From: Caballeronia peredens
GTDB taxonomy: Bacteria > Pseudomonadota > Gammaproteobacteria > Burkholderiales > Burkholderiaceae
Assembly: GCA_001544595.2 (NCBI GenBank)
Contig: FCOH02000025.1
Span: 16,799 to 80,798, forward strand
Length of the DNA stretch: 64,000 nucleotides
Direction: 5' to 3'
In this document: one piece after another, positions 43,816 through 53,300 of the stretch
How positions within the stretch are numbered: position 1 is the first letter of the stretch
Layout of the letters: each line of letters starts with the position of its first letter
The notes under the pieces: model-generated
The model's database searches: none
What the model saw: only the letters and a program-made list of their open reading frames with translations
What the model was told of the DNA's origin: nothing
Position numbers and translations under genes: made by a program

Positions 43816-44163
43816 CTACGGTGCAGTAAGCAGGTGCTCAATCTGGTGCATCGAAATGGGTTTGATTAACCAGTCGTCGAATGCGCTCAGTTCGCCGTTC
43901 GTGCTAATTTCAGCACGGCCTGTGACGGCAACAATGCGGGCATGCCTTGACAAGCCGCAACGAATCTGAGAGCACACGTCTCTTCCATCGACATCCGGTA
44001 GTGAGATGTCCAGAAACACCAGGTCGAAGACTTCTTGAGACGCCATTCGGCTTGCCGTGGCTCCGTCATATGCGACCGAAACACAATGGCCCAATTCGAG
44101 TGCAATATTCGCCAACATATCGGCTGTGTCTCTGTGGTCGTCGACAAACAAGACCTTCCCCAT
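43816..44163 (-). CDS. Single-domain response regulator (CheY-like receiver)
   Basis: A 115-residue receiver-only protein. It has acidic residues VDDH, phospho-acceptor D52 (VFLDISLPDVDG) and the conserved lysine (IKPIS). There is no output domain. It convergently faces the regulator at 42846. Upstream frame to 44454 is rejected because the protein starts MGKVLFVDD and the frame lacks a ribosome site. Such proteins usually take part in phosphorelay or act on protein targets; no kinase is nearby. Confidence 0.8.
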   Translation of the reverse strand: MGKVLFVDDHRDTADMLANIALELGHCVSVAYDGATASRMASQEVFDLVFLDISLPDVDGRDVCSQIRCGLSRHARIVAVTGRAEISTNGELSAFDDWLIKPISMHQIEHLLTAP

Positions 44164-44490
44164 GACAGCTCTCCAATAGTGCAGGTCGACTGGAACGCCG
44201 TTGCTGTGGCGTCGATGCACAACCGCGGGCTGCGCCGTTGGAACCTTTGCAACTTGTACGCGACAACGCTCCTGCGTAAAAAAGAGCCCGACATTTCTGC
44301 CGGGCCCAAGGTGGACGGAATCGCTTACCGGCAAAAACGCGTATTGGCATACACGTTCAGCCTTTGCCGTACGAAACCGTCCGCGTGGCCGAAACTCGAC
44401 CTCTCCGAGAGCCAACCAGTCGAGAAACCGAGGCCTCAATGCGGAGCGCCCCAATTTGTACGAAGGCCCCCGAAGCGTGACTGGAAACCT
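44164..44490. other. Intergenic region between receiver gene and cytochrome c gene
   Basis: Carries the terminator at 44278-44305; nothing else recognised. Confidence 0.4.
44278..44305 (-). terminator. Rho-independent terminator (minus strand)
   Basis: On the minus strand GCCCGGCA-GAAA-TGTCGGGC is followed by TCTTTTTT, ending the cytochrome c gene at 44491 about 185 bp downstream. Confidence 0.75.
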
Positions 44491-45126
44491 TCAGTCCGCG
44501 CCATGAGTATGGTGGCTGGCCTCTGGGCTGCGTGAGGAAGTGGCGTCATTCTTTGCGTCCTCTGCTGCGCCGTGCATCGACTTCATTCCAGGCATGTTCT
44601 TCATACTCTCCATTTCCTCGTCTGGAGGCGCCTTAGCCACCATTTCTTTGTATTCCTGTGGGCTCATACTTGGCAGTTTGTTCACGAAGGCGACCATACT
44701 CCAAATCGTCTCATCATCGTGTGTCTTGCCCCAAGCAGGCATTGCGCTCATCTTGAGGCCGTGCTTAATAACCCAGAAAGCGTTGCGCGGGTCCAATTGC
44801 GACTTCGCCAGCTCCGGCGGCTGAGGATAGAGCCCAGGAGCCAGCTCCGAATCTTTCACTCCAGGTGCAAGGTGGCATGTCACGCACATTGCCGCGTATT
44901 GGCCCGCGCCCTTAAGAATGAGGTCGGGACTATTGAGGTCTGGCAGCGCGATGTCCTTCGAATGAGCCTCGATAGACCTCATCCGCAATGTTTGCAAAAT
45001 CTTGTAGGTAAGGGACCAGTGCGGAGCATCTGCCCCCATGTTGTAGCTTCCAGACAAGACGAACGCGGTCGCACCGACGAGCGCGACTGCCGACAATGAC
45101 GCTGCAGGAAGAACCCAGTGTCTCAT
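44491..45126 (-). CDS. Membrane-anchored cytochrome c with Met-rich tail
   Basis: A 211-residue class I cytochrome c. An N-terminal membrane anchor (MRHWVLPAASLSAVALVGA) leads to a periplasmic domain with heme motif CVTCH (about residue 86) and a likely axial methionine in SAMPAWGKTHDD. The C-terminus is rich in Met, Glu and His (MESMKNMPGMKSMHG, HHTHGAD), unusual for a plain electron carrier and suggestive of copper binding. The start is the ATG at 45126. It could carry electrons from copper oxidation; this is inferred. Confidence 0.8.
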   Translation of the reverse strand: MRHWVLPAASLSAVALVGATAFVLSGSYNMGADAPHWSLTYKILQTLRMRSIEAHSKDIALPDLNSPDLILKGAGQYAAMCVTCHLAPGVKDSELAPGLYPQPPELAKSQLDPRNAFWVIKHGLKMSAMPAWGKTHDDETIWSMVAFVNKLPSMSPQEYKEMVAKAPPDEEMESMKNMPGMKSMHGAAEDAKNDATSSRSPEASHHTHGAD

Positions 45127-45355
45127 GCTCTCACCGAGAAGAAGGGAATCGGCCAACATCATCCAATCGACGCTTCATAGCGGCCCGAACGCGGTCTCCG
45201 CTGAAGAAATCCATGTTTGGCAGTTCGACGAACCTCTCATTTTTCCGTCGAACTGCCGCCCATTGCCAGCTGAATTCTGCAAGCTCCCGTGCCACTTTGA
45301 CTAAGGCCACGCGTCGAGCGAAGCAAGTTGGCCTGAAATCCTGGTTGTATGAGGG

Positions 45356-45682
45356 TCAGCGATTGCGAATCCGATAGAGTTCCTTATTGCGTTCGATGGT
45401 TCTCTCGCTGGGCGGGTAGTCGTTCTTGCTGGTGGGAATGAGGCCGTCCCGTTGCGCTTGAATCATTTCGGCGACGACTTGCGCGCGGGTCTTTCCAATT
45501 TTGCCTGTGGCAGCCACGCCATCGGTGCTGCCGCCATACGACTGCGTGCTGCTACTCGACGCCGCTAACGTTTCGCTCCCTCGGGTCGGCTGTACGTCGT
45601 TCAAGCGATAGGCATGTTCGGCAAAGGCTGGCGCTGCGAAGGCGATGCTCAGGGTAGCAACCAACAAGGGAATTACTTTCAT
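45356..45682 (-). CDS. DUF4148 small exported protein (copy 5 of 5)
   Basis: A 108-residue protein starting MKVIPLLVATLSIAFAAPAFA. It has a spacer of about 35 residues (serine-, threonine- and glycine-rich), then the core GKTRAQVVAEMIQAQRDG and IPTSKNDYPPSERTIERNKE. It resembles copy 4 in length and in the SKNDYPPS motif. A CopR-type site lies on the same strand at 45870-45895, about 187 bp upstream, farther than for copies 3 and 4. The longer frame to 45754 adds a leader with no start context. Confidence 0.85.
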   Translation of the reverse strand: MKVIPLLVATLSIAFAAPAFAEHAYRLNDVQPTRGSETLAASSSSTQSYGGSTDGVAATGKIGKTRAQVVAEMIQAQRDGLIPTSKNDYPPSERTIERNKELYRIRNR

Positions 45683-46024
45683 TGCGTCCTCCAAATGAGT
45701 TTGATTGGAGGAAAGTTTATGTTTTGGACTCTGTCTGGAGCATGGCTTCAACATGAAAATTGCGCAACGTTTGAAGCGTAGAAAATGTGGATGAAGTTGA
45801 TTGGCATCCTCCCGGCTGAGCTCACTGCTCTCGCATCTTAATGCCTCGGAGCTCGTTGAAGACGGTTGATGACGAACAGATTGCCAAAATGTAATACCAG
45901 CGCAATGAACCGTGCGACTTTGGCTTGTATAGTTGGAATTCTGAGATGCAAAATCTGCTAAGAAAGGTGGTGTTAAGCTTATAAAATAGGAATGCGTATA
46001 AAATTAAGAAGCTGCGTGATAGAA
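45683..46024. other. AT-rich intergenic region before the porin remnant
   Basis: Contains the site at 45870. The right part (45940-46015) is markedly AT-rich and has no gene. Confidence 0.35.
45870..45895 (-). promoter_or_regulatory. Candidate CopR-type site before DUF4148 copy 5
   Basis: On the minus strand ATTAC-N4-TGGCAAT-N6-GTCA, 187 bp before the start at 45682. Slightly weaker core than the other copies. Confidence 0.4.
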
Positions 46025-46476
46025 TGTGGCGCGGGCATCAACTACACTCTGTTCAGTTCGACCACCGTTGGCTTCGTGTATTCACACACCGACCTGAATG
46101 CGCCGACAGCTATCTGCGGCTACCTGGTGCACCTCTGGCCACGACCCCAAGCACGCTGAAATTCGACGACTACGAAGTGAACGTCAAACATCAGTTCACT
46201 CCAAGTTTCTTTGTCGGTGCCATGTATAGCTTTACTAAGGGCAGGTTCGACGCTGCTTCAGGTACCGCAAAGCCGAAGTGGAATCAGCTTGCTTTGATGG
46301 CGGACTACAGCCTGTCGCCGCGCACCGACGTTTACGTGCAAGGCCTGTATCAAAAGCTGTCGGGAAGCCGTACCGGCACGAATCTCGATGCTGGAGCCTT
46401 CATTACGGGCGCTCAGGCACCGTCGACGTCTTCGAATCAAGTGTTAGCGCGTGTAGCGTTGCGTCATCCGTTTTGA
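46025..46476 (+). pseudogene. Gram-negative porin, C-terminal remnant with frameshift
   Basis: The first frame reads CGAGINYTLFSSTTVGFVYS then HTDLN, and another frame continues LKFDDYEVNVKHQFTPSFFV through TDVYVQGLYQKLSGSR and ends VLARVALRHPF, the terminal aromatic of a Burkholderiales porin. About two thirds of the gene, including start and signal peptide, are missing. A truncated, frameshifted remnant. Confidence 0.75.
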
Positions 46477-46650
46477 GCGGTTTCGACGTGAGTCAGGAGG
46501 TGCTTCCGATATTTTAAGAGTTGGCGCGCGGGATACCGTGTCTCGCGCGACTTCATGCCGTATTGACGTCCACGCGGATGGTGGACCTCGACTATGCTTT
46601 CCTAAGCGTTCGACGGACGTGCGGGTAGTCGTGTGCACCGCCATCCCTTC

Positions 46651-46680
46651 AGACCCGGCTGCAACGCCGGGTCTTTTTTT
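46651..46680 (+). terminator. Rho-independent terminator
   Basis: AGACCCGGC (46651-46659) and GCCGGGTCT (46666-46674) with a 6-nt loop, followed by a run of Ts. It ends transcription from the porin side. Confidence 0.8.
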
Positions 46681-46811
46681 TCGAAATGCACGGGCTGGGG
46701 CTCGAACGTCTCCGGATATTGTGGCGAACTGCCCCCTACAACCGCAGTCCATCGGAACTAGCGGTGTGCCAACCGCTTTGGTCCCTGGTCCAAGCGCATG
46801 CTGACGGTCTA

Positions 46812-47010
46812 CGTGGTCGTTGAATGATAGAAGCGGGTTCCGGCCTGCTGCGCCGTAGCTTTGTGCGTAAATTCACCGCCGGCAGGTACCGGACGCTTAG
46901 TGATGTTGGCCGCACCATAAACCCGCGCGTGCCCCGCGTTGAGCTGCTTCGGCCGCACTTGCTGCCGGTGCCCATCGTGCGCGGTAAAAGTGGCGCGGAC
47001 GACAAATTTC
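46812..47010 (-). pseudogene. Possible multicopper oxidase fragment
   Basis: The minus strand has KRPVPAGGEFTHKATAQQAG followed by TRFYHS. Multicopper oxidases have P-x-PGG-x-FTY-x-F-x-A-x-QAGT-x-WYHSH here. Upstream text (EKFVVRATFT, LNAGHARVYG) is loosely similar. No start, no other domain. A decayed fragment, read with caution. Confidence 0.35.
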
Positions 47011-47049
47011 TCGGAACGTGTATAAAATGGCCTCGCTACGCTTCGCGAC

Positions 47050-47412
47050 ATGAAATTTTTTCGGATACTGCTCCTGCTGCTGCTTTGTGCTGTGCTGCCC
47101 ATCAGTGGGCTGGCAGCCAGTGGCTTGACCGGAGAATGTCCGATGCAGATGAGCGCGGGCTCCGACGAAGCAAGCGCGATGTCGTCGGAGATGCCCGGGT
47201 GCGAGATGGCGAAATCTTCTCAACCTGAAAAAGCCAAAGGGTTCTTCTGCAAGGCAACGGCGCAATGCCAGCTCGGCAGCCTCTACCACCCGGTTTCGCG
47301 CCTCGAGGTAACGCGTCCTGCCGCATTGTCCAGCCCGCTCGTATTCCACTACGCGCACTCGCTCGCCGTCCGTGAAGCGGCCTGTCTCTGGCGACCTCCT
47401 CGCACCCTCTAA
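47050..47412 (+). CDS. Small exported Cys-rich protein ending PPRTL (CopL/CzcI-like)
   Basis: A 120-residue protein with a signal peptide (MKFFRILLLLLLCAVLPISGLA). The mature chain carries CPMQM, MPGCEM, FFCKATAQCQ and ends ACLWRPPRTL. It stands 93 bp before cusC and heads the cus operon. A TATAAA box lies at 47021-47026, 24 bp before the ATG; the gene at 29457 has the same spacing. It resembles the genes at 29457 and 55900 in size and C-terminal PPR[TS]L. Family match to CopL/CzcI/DUF2946 is by layout. Confidence 0.65.
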   Translation: MKFFRILLLLLLCAVLPISGLAASGLTGECPMQMSAGSDEASAMSSEMPGCEMAKSSQPEKAKGFFCKATAQCQLGSLYHPVSRLEVTRPAALSSPLVFHYAHSLAVREAACLWRPPRTL

Positions 47413-47504
47413 TCCCTTGCTGACAGGTTCGCCGCATTAGCGGCGAGGTCGTCCTGCATCCAGGACGTGGATTCCTTATGGGAGTCCGCCGTTGGGATTA
47501 GAAC

Positions 47505-48800
47505 ATGCCTTCAATCATTGGCACGCCGTCATGCCGGCGTGCATCCCTGCGCGCGCATTCACTTTTTGCCGCGCTGATTATTACGAGCGTAGGCGCCTAC
47601 GCTCAGAAAACACCCTTTACGCTTGATGCGGCGCTTCAGGCCGCGACCGACCATTCCGCCGTCATGGGTGCGGCGCAGGCCTCGGTACGCGCGAGCTCGG
47701 AGGCAGCCGTCCGGGCCGGCCAATTACCCGACCCGATGCTCAAGGCGGGCATCGATAACTTGCCCGTGACCGGGCAGCAGAAATTCACGGTCGGCCAGGA
47801 TTTCATGACGATGCGGCGCATCGGCGTCGAGCAGGAATGGGTGTCGGGCGAGAAGCGCCGACTCCAATCCGCTCTGGCAAATGACGTCGTCGACCGGGAG
47901 CGAGCCGGCTATCTGGCTCAGGTTGCAAACACGCGTCAGCAGACCGCCATCGCGTGGCTGAATGCGGTCTATGCAAAGAAGACTGTCTCGTTGCAGCAGG
48001 AACTCGTTGACCACATGAGTCATGAGCTCGCCGCGACGAAGGCTTCATATCGCGGGGCGAAGGCGACTGCCGCTGACGTCACGCAAGCTCAGGTGATGCT
48101 CGCGCAGACCCAGGACCAGTTGCTCAAGACCCGCCAGACGTTCCAGACGGCACTCATCGGGTTGTCTCGATGGACGGCAATGCCCGCGTCCGACGTGACG
48201 GGCGAGCCGCCTGCGCCCCTGTCCTACGTATCGACGCTACCTCCGGAGGAACTGCGTGAGGTACAGCCGGCGCTCGTCGCTGCGTCGCGCGACATCGCGC
48301 TCGCCGATGCCGATACGGCCGTCGCGAACAGTAACCGAAGCCCGAACTGGACGTGGGGCGTTGCGTATCAACAGCGCGGCGGAGCGTACTCGAACATGGT
48401 GTCGATTGGCGTCAGCATCCCATTGCCCATCAATCGCAAAAATCGCCAGGACCGGGATGCGGCGGAAAAAGCGGAGCTTGGCACTAGAGCGCGCCTGATG
48501 TACGAGGACGCGCAACGGCAGGTCGAAGCCGACATCCGCACGCAGTCCGCCACCCTCGACAGCGGTCGCGAGCGCATTGCCAATCTCTCCGACTCTCTAC
48601 TTCCCGCTGCTGGTCAGCGCGTACAACTGGCGGCTGCCGCCTATAAGGCGGGCACCGGCTCACTCGCCGACACCTTTGCAGCTCGACGCGCGCAACTAGA
48701 GGCTGAACTTCAGGTCCTTGACCTGCGGCGAGACGTGTCACAGACCTGGGCACAGCTTGAATACCAGGTCGTCCCAGCTTCGATGACCGCCGGTCAGTGA
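47505..48800 (+). CDS. cusC: CusC-type outer-membrane factor (TolC family)
   Basis: A 431-residue outer-membrane channel of the copper efflux system. After a signal-like start (SLFAALIITSVGAYAQ), the two efflux repeats begin TLDAALQAATDHSAVMGAAQ and again near residue 260. There is no lipobox cysteine at the N-terminus, unlike many CusC. It is 12 bp before cusB and in the order C-B-A-F. Substrate assigned from the CusA-type pump. Confidence 0.88.
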   Translation: MPSIIGTPSCRRASLRAHSLFAALIITSVGAYAQKTPFTLDAALQAATDHSAVMGAAQASVRASSEAAVRAGQLPDPMLKAGIDNLPVTGQQKFTVGQDFMTMRRIGVEQEWVSGEKRRLQSALANDVVDRERAGYLAQVANTRQQTAIAWLNAVYAKKTVSLQQELVDHMSHELAATKASYRGAKATAADVTQAQVMLAQTQDQLLKTRQTFQTALIGLSRWTAMPASDVTGEPPAPLSYVSTLPPEELREVQPALVAASRDIALADADTAVANSNRSPNWTWGVAYQQRGGAYSNMVSIGVSIPLPINRKNRQDRDAAEKAELGTRARLMYEDAQRQVEADIRTQSATLDSGRERIANLSDSLLPAAGQRVQLAAAAYKAGTGSLADTFAARRAQLEAELQVLDLRRDVSQTWAQLEYQVVPASMTAGQ

Positions 48801-48811
48801 AGGAGAAACGC

Positions 48812-50362
48812 ATGCAAAAGAAACAACTAGCACGCGCAGCCTTGGCGGTGTTTGCGGCAGCGGCGCTGCTCGCCGTCGGCTATGTTGCCGGCACCCATCG
48901 TCCGGTGTCGAGGGGAGCAGGCGCAGTCGACGCCGTCTCCACGTCAGGCGACAAGGTCGACGCGAAAACGGGTCGTAAGGTGCTGTATTGGCATGACCCG
49001 ATGGTCCCGGCACAACATTTCGACAAGCCGGGCAAGTCGCCTTTCATGAATATGCAACTCGAGCCCGTCTACGCGGACGAAGGCGGGAGCGCGACGGGCG
49101 TCAGCATCAACCCCGGCCTTCAGCAGAACCTCGGTATCCGCTACGCAACCGTGCGCCGGCAGGAAACTTCGGAAGGGTTCGACGCCGTCGGCACCACACA
49201 GTTCGACGAGTCGCGGGCAGACGTCGTGCAGTCACGCGTCACAGGTTACATCGACCACCTATCCGCCAGCGCCCCGATGCAGCGGATTGCGAAGGGCGCA
49301 CCGATTGCGTCGCTCTTCGTACCTGACTGGCTGGCACCGCAGGAGGAGTACCTTGCGCTCAAGCGCAGCGGAATGGACAGCAGCATGCTGGAAGCGTCCC
49401 GCGCGCGCATGCGGGCGTTGTCGATTCCGAACGGCGTCATCGCCGCGCTCGACCGAACGGGTAAGGCTCAAACCCATGTTGTGCTGTCGTCGCCGGAAAC
49501 GGGCGTCGTGAGCGAACTGAACGTCAGGGATGGCGCGATGGTCACCCCGGGGCAGACGCTCGCCAAAATCGCGGGGCTCTCGAAGCTGTGGCTCGTCGTC
49601 GAAATTCCAGAGGCGCTCGCGTTGTCCGTGCAACCTGGCATGACGGTCGACGCTACGTTTAGCGGTGACCCGTCCCAGCACTTCAAAGGCCAGATTCGGG
49701 AAATCCTGCCTGGCATCAGCACGACGAGCCGCACGCTGCAGGCTCGCCTTGAACTCGACAATTCAGCGCTCAAGCTGACGCCAGGCATGCTCATGCGAGT
49801 GCACGTCGCTGGCCAGAAGGCAGTGCCGCGGCTGCTGGTGCCTTCGGAAGCCGTCATCACAACCGGCAAACGCTCCGTCGTAATCGTGAAGAACGGCGAC
49901 GGACGCCTGCAACCTGTCAGTGTCATCGTCGGCAACGACATCGGTAACGAGACTGCGGTCCTCAGTGGTCTGGAGGACGGCGAGACCGTCGTCGCTTCCG
50001 GCCAATTCCTCATCGATTCCGAAGCCAGCCTCAAATCGGTTCTGCCGAGGCTCGAAGGTCGCCCCGCATCGGCGCCAACGGGCGCTACGCCCGCGACCGG
50101 TTCGGCTCAAGCCTCTTCTCCGGGGGCGACTCAGACGTATGAGACCACCGGGAAGGTCGAGAAAGTGACGGCGGGCGACATCACCTTTTCGCACCAGCCC
50201 GTTCCGGCCCTGAACTGGCCCGCAATGACAATGTCGTTCAGTAAGCCCGCGCCAGACGCGTTTGCGGATGTAAAGCCCGGCGAGACTATGCATTTCGTCT
50301 TCCGGCAATCTGGCGATGGCTACCAGCTGACAAAGGTCGAACCGGTCGGAGGCGCCAAATGA
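48812..50362 (+). CDS. cusB: CusB-type adaptor with HMBD-like and C-terminal CusF-like domains
   Basis: A 516-residue adaptor. The order is a membrane helix (about residues 8-28), a heavy-metal-binding-like segment VLYWHDPMVPAQHF (about 55-68) in which the usual cysteine of YTCPMHP is absent, the HlyD core (GYIDHLSASAPMQRIAKG), and a C-terminal CusF-like domain from about residue 445 with ALNWPAMTMSF and nearby SHQP. This last domain keeps the CusF tryptophan, unlike the free CusF proteins at 33190 and 53562. AAGGAG precedes the ATG at 48812. The stop overlaps cusA (ATGA). Cu+ transfer within one polypeptide is inferred. Confidence 0.9.
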   Translation: MQKKQLARAALAVFAAAALLAVGYVAGTHRPVSRGAGAVDAVSTSGDKVDAKTGRKVLYWHDPMVPAQHFDKPGKSPFMNMQLEPVYADEGGSATGVSINPGLQQNLGIRYATVRRQETSEGFDAVGTTQFDESRADVVQSRVTGYIDHLSASAPMQRIAKGAPIASLFVPDWLAPQEEYLALKRSGMDSSMLEASRARMRALSIPNGVIAALDRTGKAQTHVVLSSPETGVVSELNVRDGAMVTPGQTLAKIAGLSKLWLVVEIPEALALSVQPGMTVDATFSGDPSQHFKGQIREILPGISTTSRTLQARLELDNSALKLTPGMLMRVHVAGQKAVPRLLVPSEAVITTGKRSVVIVKNGDGRLQPVSVIVGNDIGNETAVLSGLEDGETVVASGQFLIDSEASLKSVLPRLEGRPASAPTGATPATGSAQASSPGATQTYETTGKVEKVTAGDITFSHQPVPALNWPAMTMSFSKPAPDAFADVKPGETMHFVFRQSGDGYQLTKVEPVGGAK

Positions 50363-53300
50363 TTGCGCGTCTTATCCGCTGGTCCATCCGCAACCGCTTC
50401 CTCGTGTTGCTGGCGACCGTTCTGGTCGCGTCTTGGGGCGTGTACTCGGTAAGCGAGACGCCACTCGACGCGCTGCCTGACCTGTCAGATACGCAGGTCA
50501 TCATCAAGGCATCGTATCCGGGCAAGGCACCGCAGGTCATCGAGGACCAGGTCACCTATCCGCTCACTACGACGCTGCTTGGCGTGCCGGGCGCAAAAAC
50601 CATCCGCGCCTATTCGTCGTTCGGCGACGCGTTCGTGTATGTGCTCTTCGATGACAAGACCGACCAGTATTGGGCACGCTCGCGCGTGCTCGAATATCTG
50701 AATCAGGTGCAAAGCCGCCTGCCGCCAGGAGCGACAGTCTCGCTCGGTCCGGACGCAACCGGCGTGGGGTGGGTGTACGAGTATGCGCTCGTTGACAGAA
50801 CAGGGCAGCACGACCTAGGGCAACTGCGCGCGCTGAACGACTGGTTCCTGAAGTTCGAGCTGAAGTCGGTCCCCGATGTGTCAGAGGTGGCCAGCATTGG
50901 CGGCATGGTGCGCCAGTACCAGGTCGTCCTCGACCCGGACAAACTGCGCGCATATGGCATCACCCAGGCAATGGTGGCCGATGCACTGGGCAAGGCGAAT
51001 CAGGAATCGGGCGGTTCGGTGGTCGAGATGGCGGAGTCCGAATATATGGTCCGCTCTTCCGGCTACCTTCATTCGCTGGATGACTTCCGCAACGTCGTGC
51101 TGCGCACGAACGAAGCGGGTACACCGGTACTGGTCGGCGATGTGGCGCGTATCCAAATTGGACCCGAGATGCGGCGGGGCATTGCGGAGTTGAACGGAGA
51201 GGGTGAAGTCGCGGGTGGCGTCATCGTGATGCGCTCGGGGAAGAACGCGCTCAAGACCATCGACGCCGTGAAGGCAAAGCTCGGCGACCTGAAGCGGTCC
51301 CTACCCGCTGGCGTGGAAGTCGTGACGACTTATGACCGCTCCCAACTCATCGAGCGCGCAGTGGGCAACCTTAAGGACAAGCTCATTGAAGAGTTCATCG
51401 TCGTCGGGCTTGTCTGTGCGGTCTTCCTGTTCCATCTGCGCAGTGCATTCGTCGCGATTCTTTCATTACCGCTCGGCGTGCTCGCCGCGTTCATCGTGAT
51501 GCGCTACCAGGGTGTCAACGCGAACCTCATGTCGCTCGGCGGTATCGCGATTGCCATTGGCGCGATGATTGATGCCGCCATCGTGATGATAGAGAACGCA
51601 CACAAGCATCTGGAAGCGTTCGAGCATGAGTATCCTGGCGCGCGGATTTCTGCGTCTCAGCGCTGGGAGCTGATTGCCACGTCTGCGGCTGAAGTGGGGC
51701 CGGCGCTCTTTTTCTCTCTGCTCATCATCACGCTGTCGTTCATCCCAGTGTTCTCGCTGGAAGGGCAGGAAGGCAAGCTGTTCTCGCCGCTGGCATTCAC
51801 AAAGACCTACACGATTGCGGCGGCTGCCGGACTGTCCGTCACGCTCGTGCCCGTCCTGATGGGCTATCTCATACGCGGCCACATCCCGCACGAAAACGCC
51901 AATCCCATCAACCGGGTGCTGATTCGTCTATACAGGCCGCTGCTCGAAGCTACGCTTCGACGTCCATGGTTCGTGATTGGGCTCGCCGTGGTTGCGCTGG
52001 CTGCCACGATAGTTCCTGTTTCGCGTCTCGGTGGGGAATTTCTGCCGCCGCTCGATGAGGGCGACCTGCTGTACATGCCGACGGCGCTTCCCGGCATTTC
52101 GGCCGAGAAAGCGTCGGAACTGCTGCAGCAGACCGACCGGCTCATCAAGAAGGTGCCGGAAGTTGCCACTGTCTTCGGCAAGTCCGGCCGCGCCGACACT
52201 GCCACGGACCCGGCGCCGCTCGAAATGTTTGAGACCACGATTCAGTTCAAACCGCGCAACCAGTGGCGCCCGGGCATGACGCCGGAGAAGCTCGTCGACG
52301 AACTGGACGCGACAGTCAAAGTCCCTGGGCTGTCGAACGTGTGGGTGCCACCCATTCGCAATCGCCTGGATATGCTGTCGACGGGCATCAAGACGCCCGT
52401 TGGGGTCAAGATTTCAGGTGCGGACCTTTCGCAGATAGACCGGATTGCGACGCAGGTAGAGGCAGCCGTGAAGGACGTGCCTGGCGTGACGTCCGCATTG
52501 GCCGAACGGTTGAACGGTGGTCGTTATATCGATGTCAATATCGACCGGTCTGCGGCGGCCCGTTACGGGCTGAGCGTCGCGGACATCCAGTCGGTCGTCT
52601 CGTCGGCGGTAGGAGGTGACAACGTCGGCGAAGTGATTGCTGGACGAGAGCGGTTTCCCATCAATATTCGCTATCCACGCGAAGTCCGGGATTCGCTCGA
52701 GAAGCTTCGCCAACTGCCCATCGTCACGGACCGAGGCGCGCAAATCCAACTCGGCAATGTCGCGCGCATCGCAATTGCCGACGGTCCTCCGATGATTCGC
52801 AGCGAAAATGCGCGTCTTTCAGGCTACGTCTACGTGGACATCCGTAACACGGACCTGCAGTCAGCCGTGAAAGCGATGCAGCGCGCGGTCGCAGAAAAGG
52901 TCGTTCTCCCTGCCGGGTACTCAATCGCGTGGTCCGGACAGTTCGAATACCTGGAGCGTGCAGCGGCCAAGCTTCGAACTGTCATACCCGTGACCCTGGT
53001 CGTCATCTTCGTGCTGCTCTTCCTGACCTTCAATTCTTCGGCTGACGCGTTGTTGCTGATGTCGACGGTGCCGTTCGCGTTGGTAGGCGGCCTCTGGTTC
53101 ATCTGGATTCTGGGGCATGCCGTATCGGTAGCGACATCAGTGGGTTTCATCGCGCTCGCCGGTGTTGCTGCTGAATTCGGCGTCGTCATGCTTCTGTACC
53201 TCAAGGGGGCACTCAATCGTCGCCTCGAAGCTGGCGAACCGCTGACCGAGGCGCTGTTGTTCGACGCCATTCGCGAAGGCGCCGTGTTGCGCGTGAGGCC

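Noticed and set aside
43543..43869. 108-codon frame between the regulators
   Set aside because: Composition looks random and it overlaps the receiver gene end.
44035..44535. 166-codon plus-strand frame
   Set aside because: Antisense to the receiver gene and terminator; no motif.
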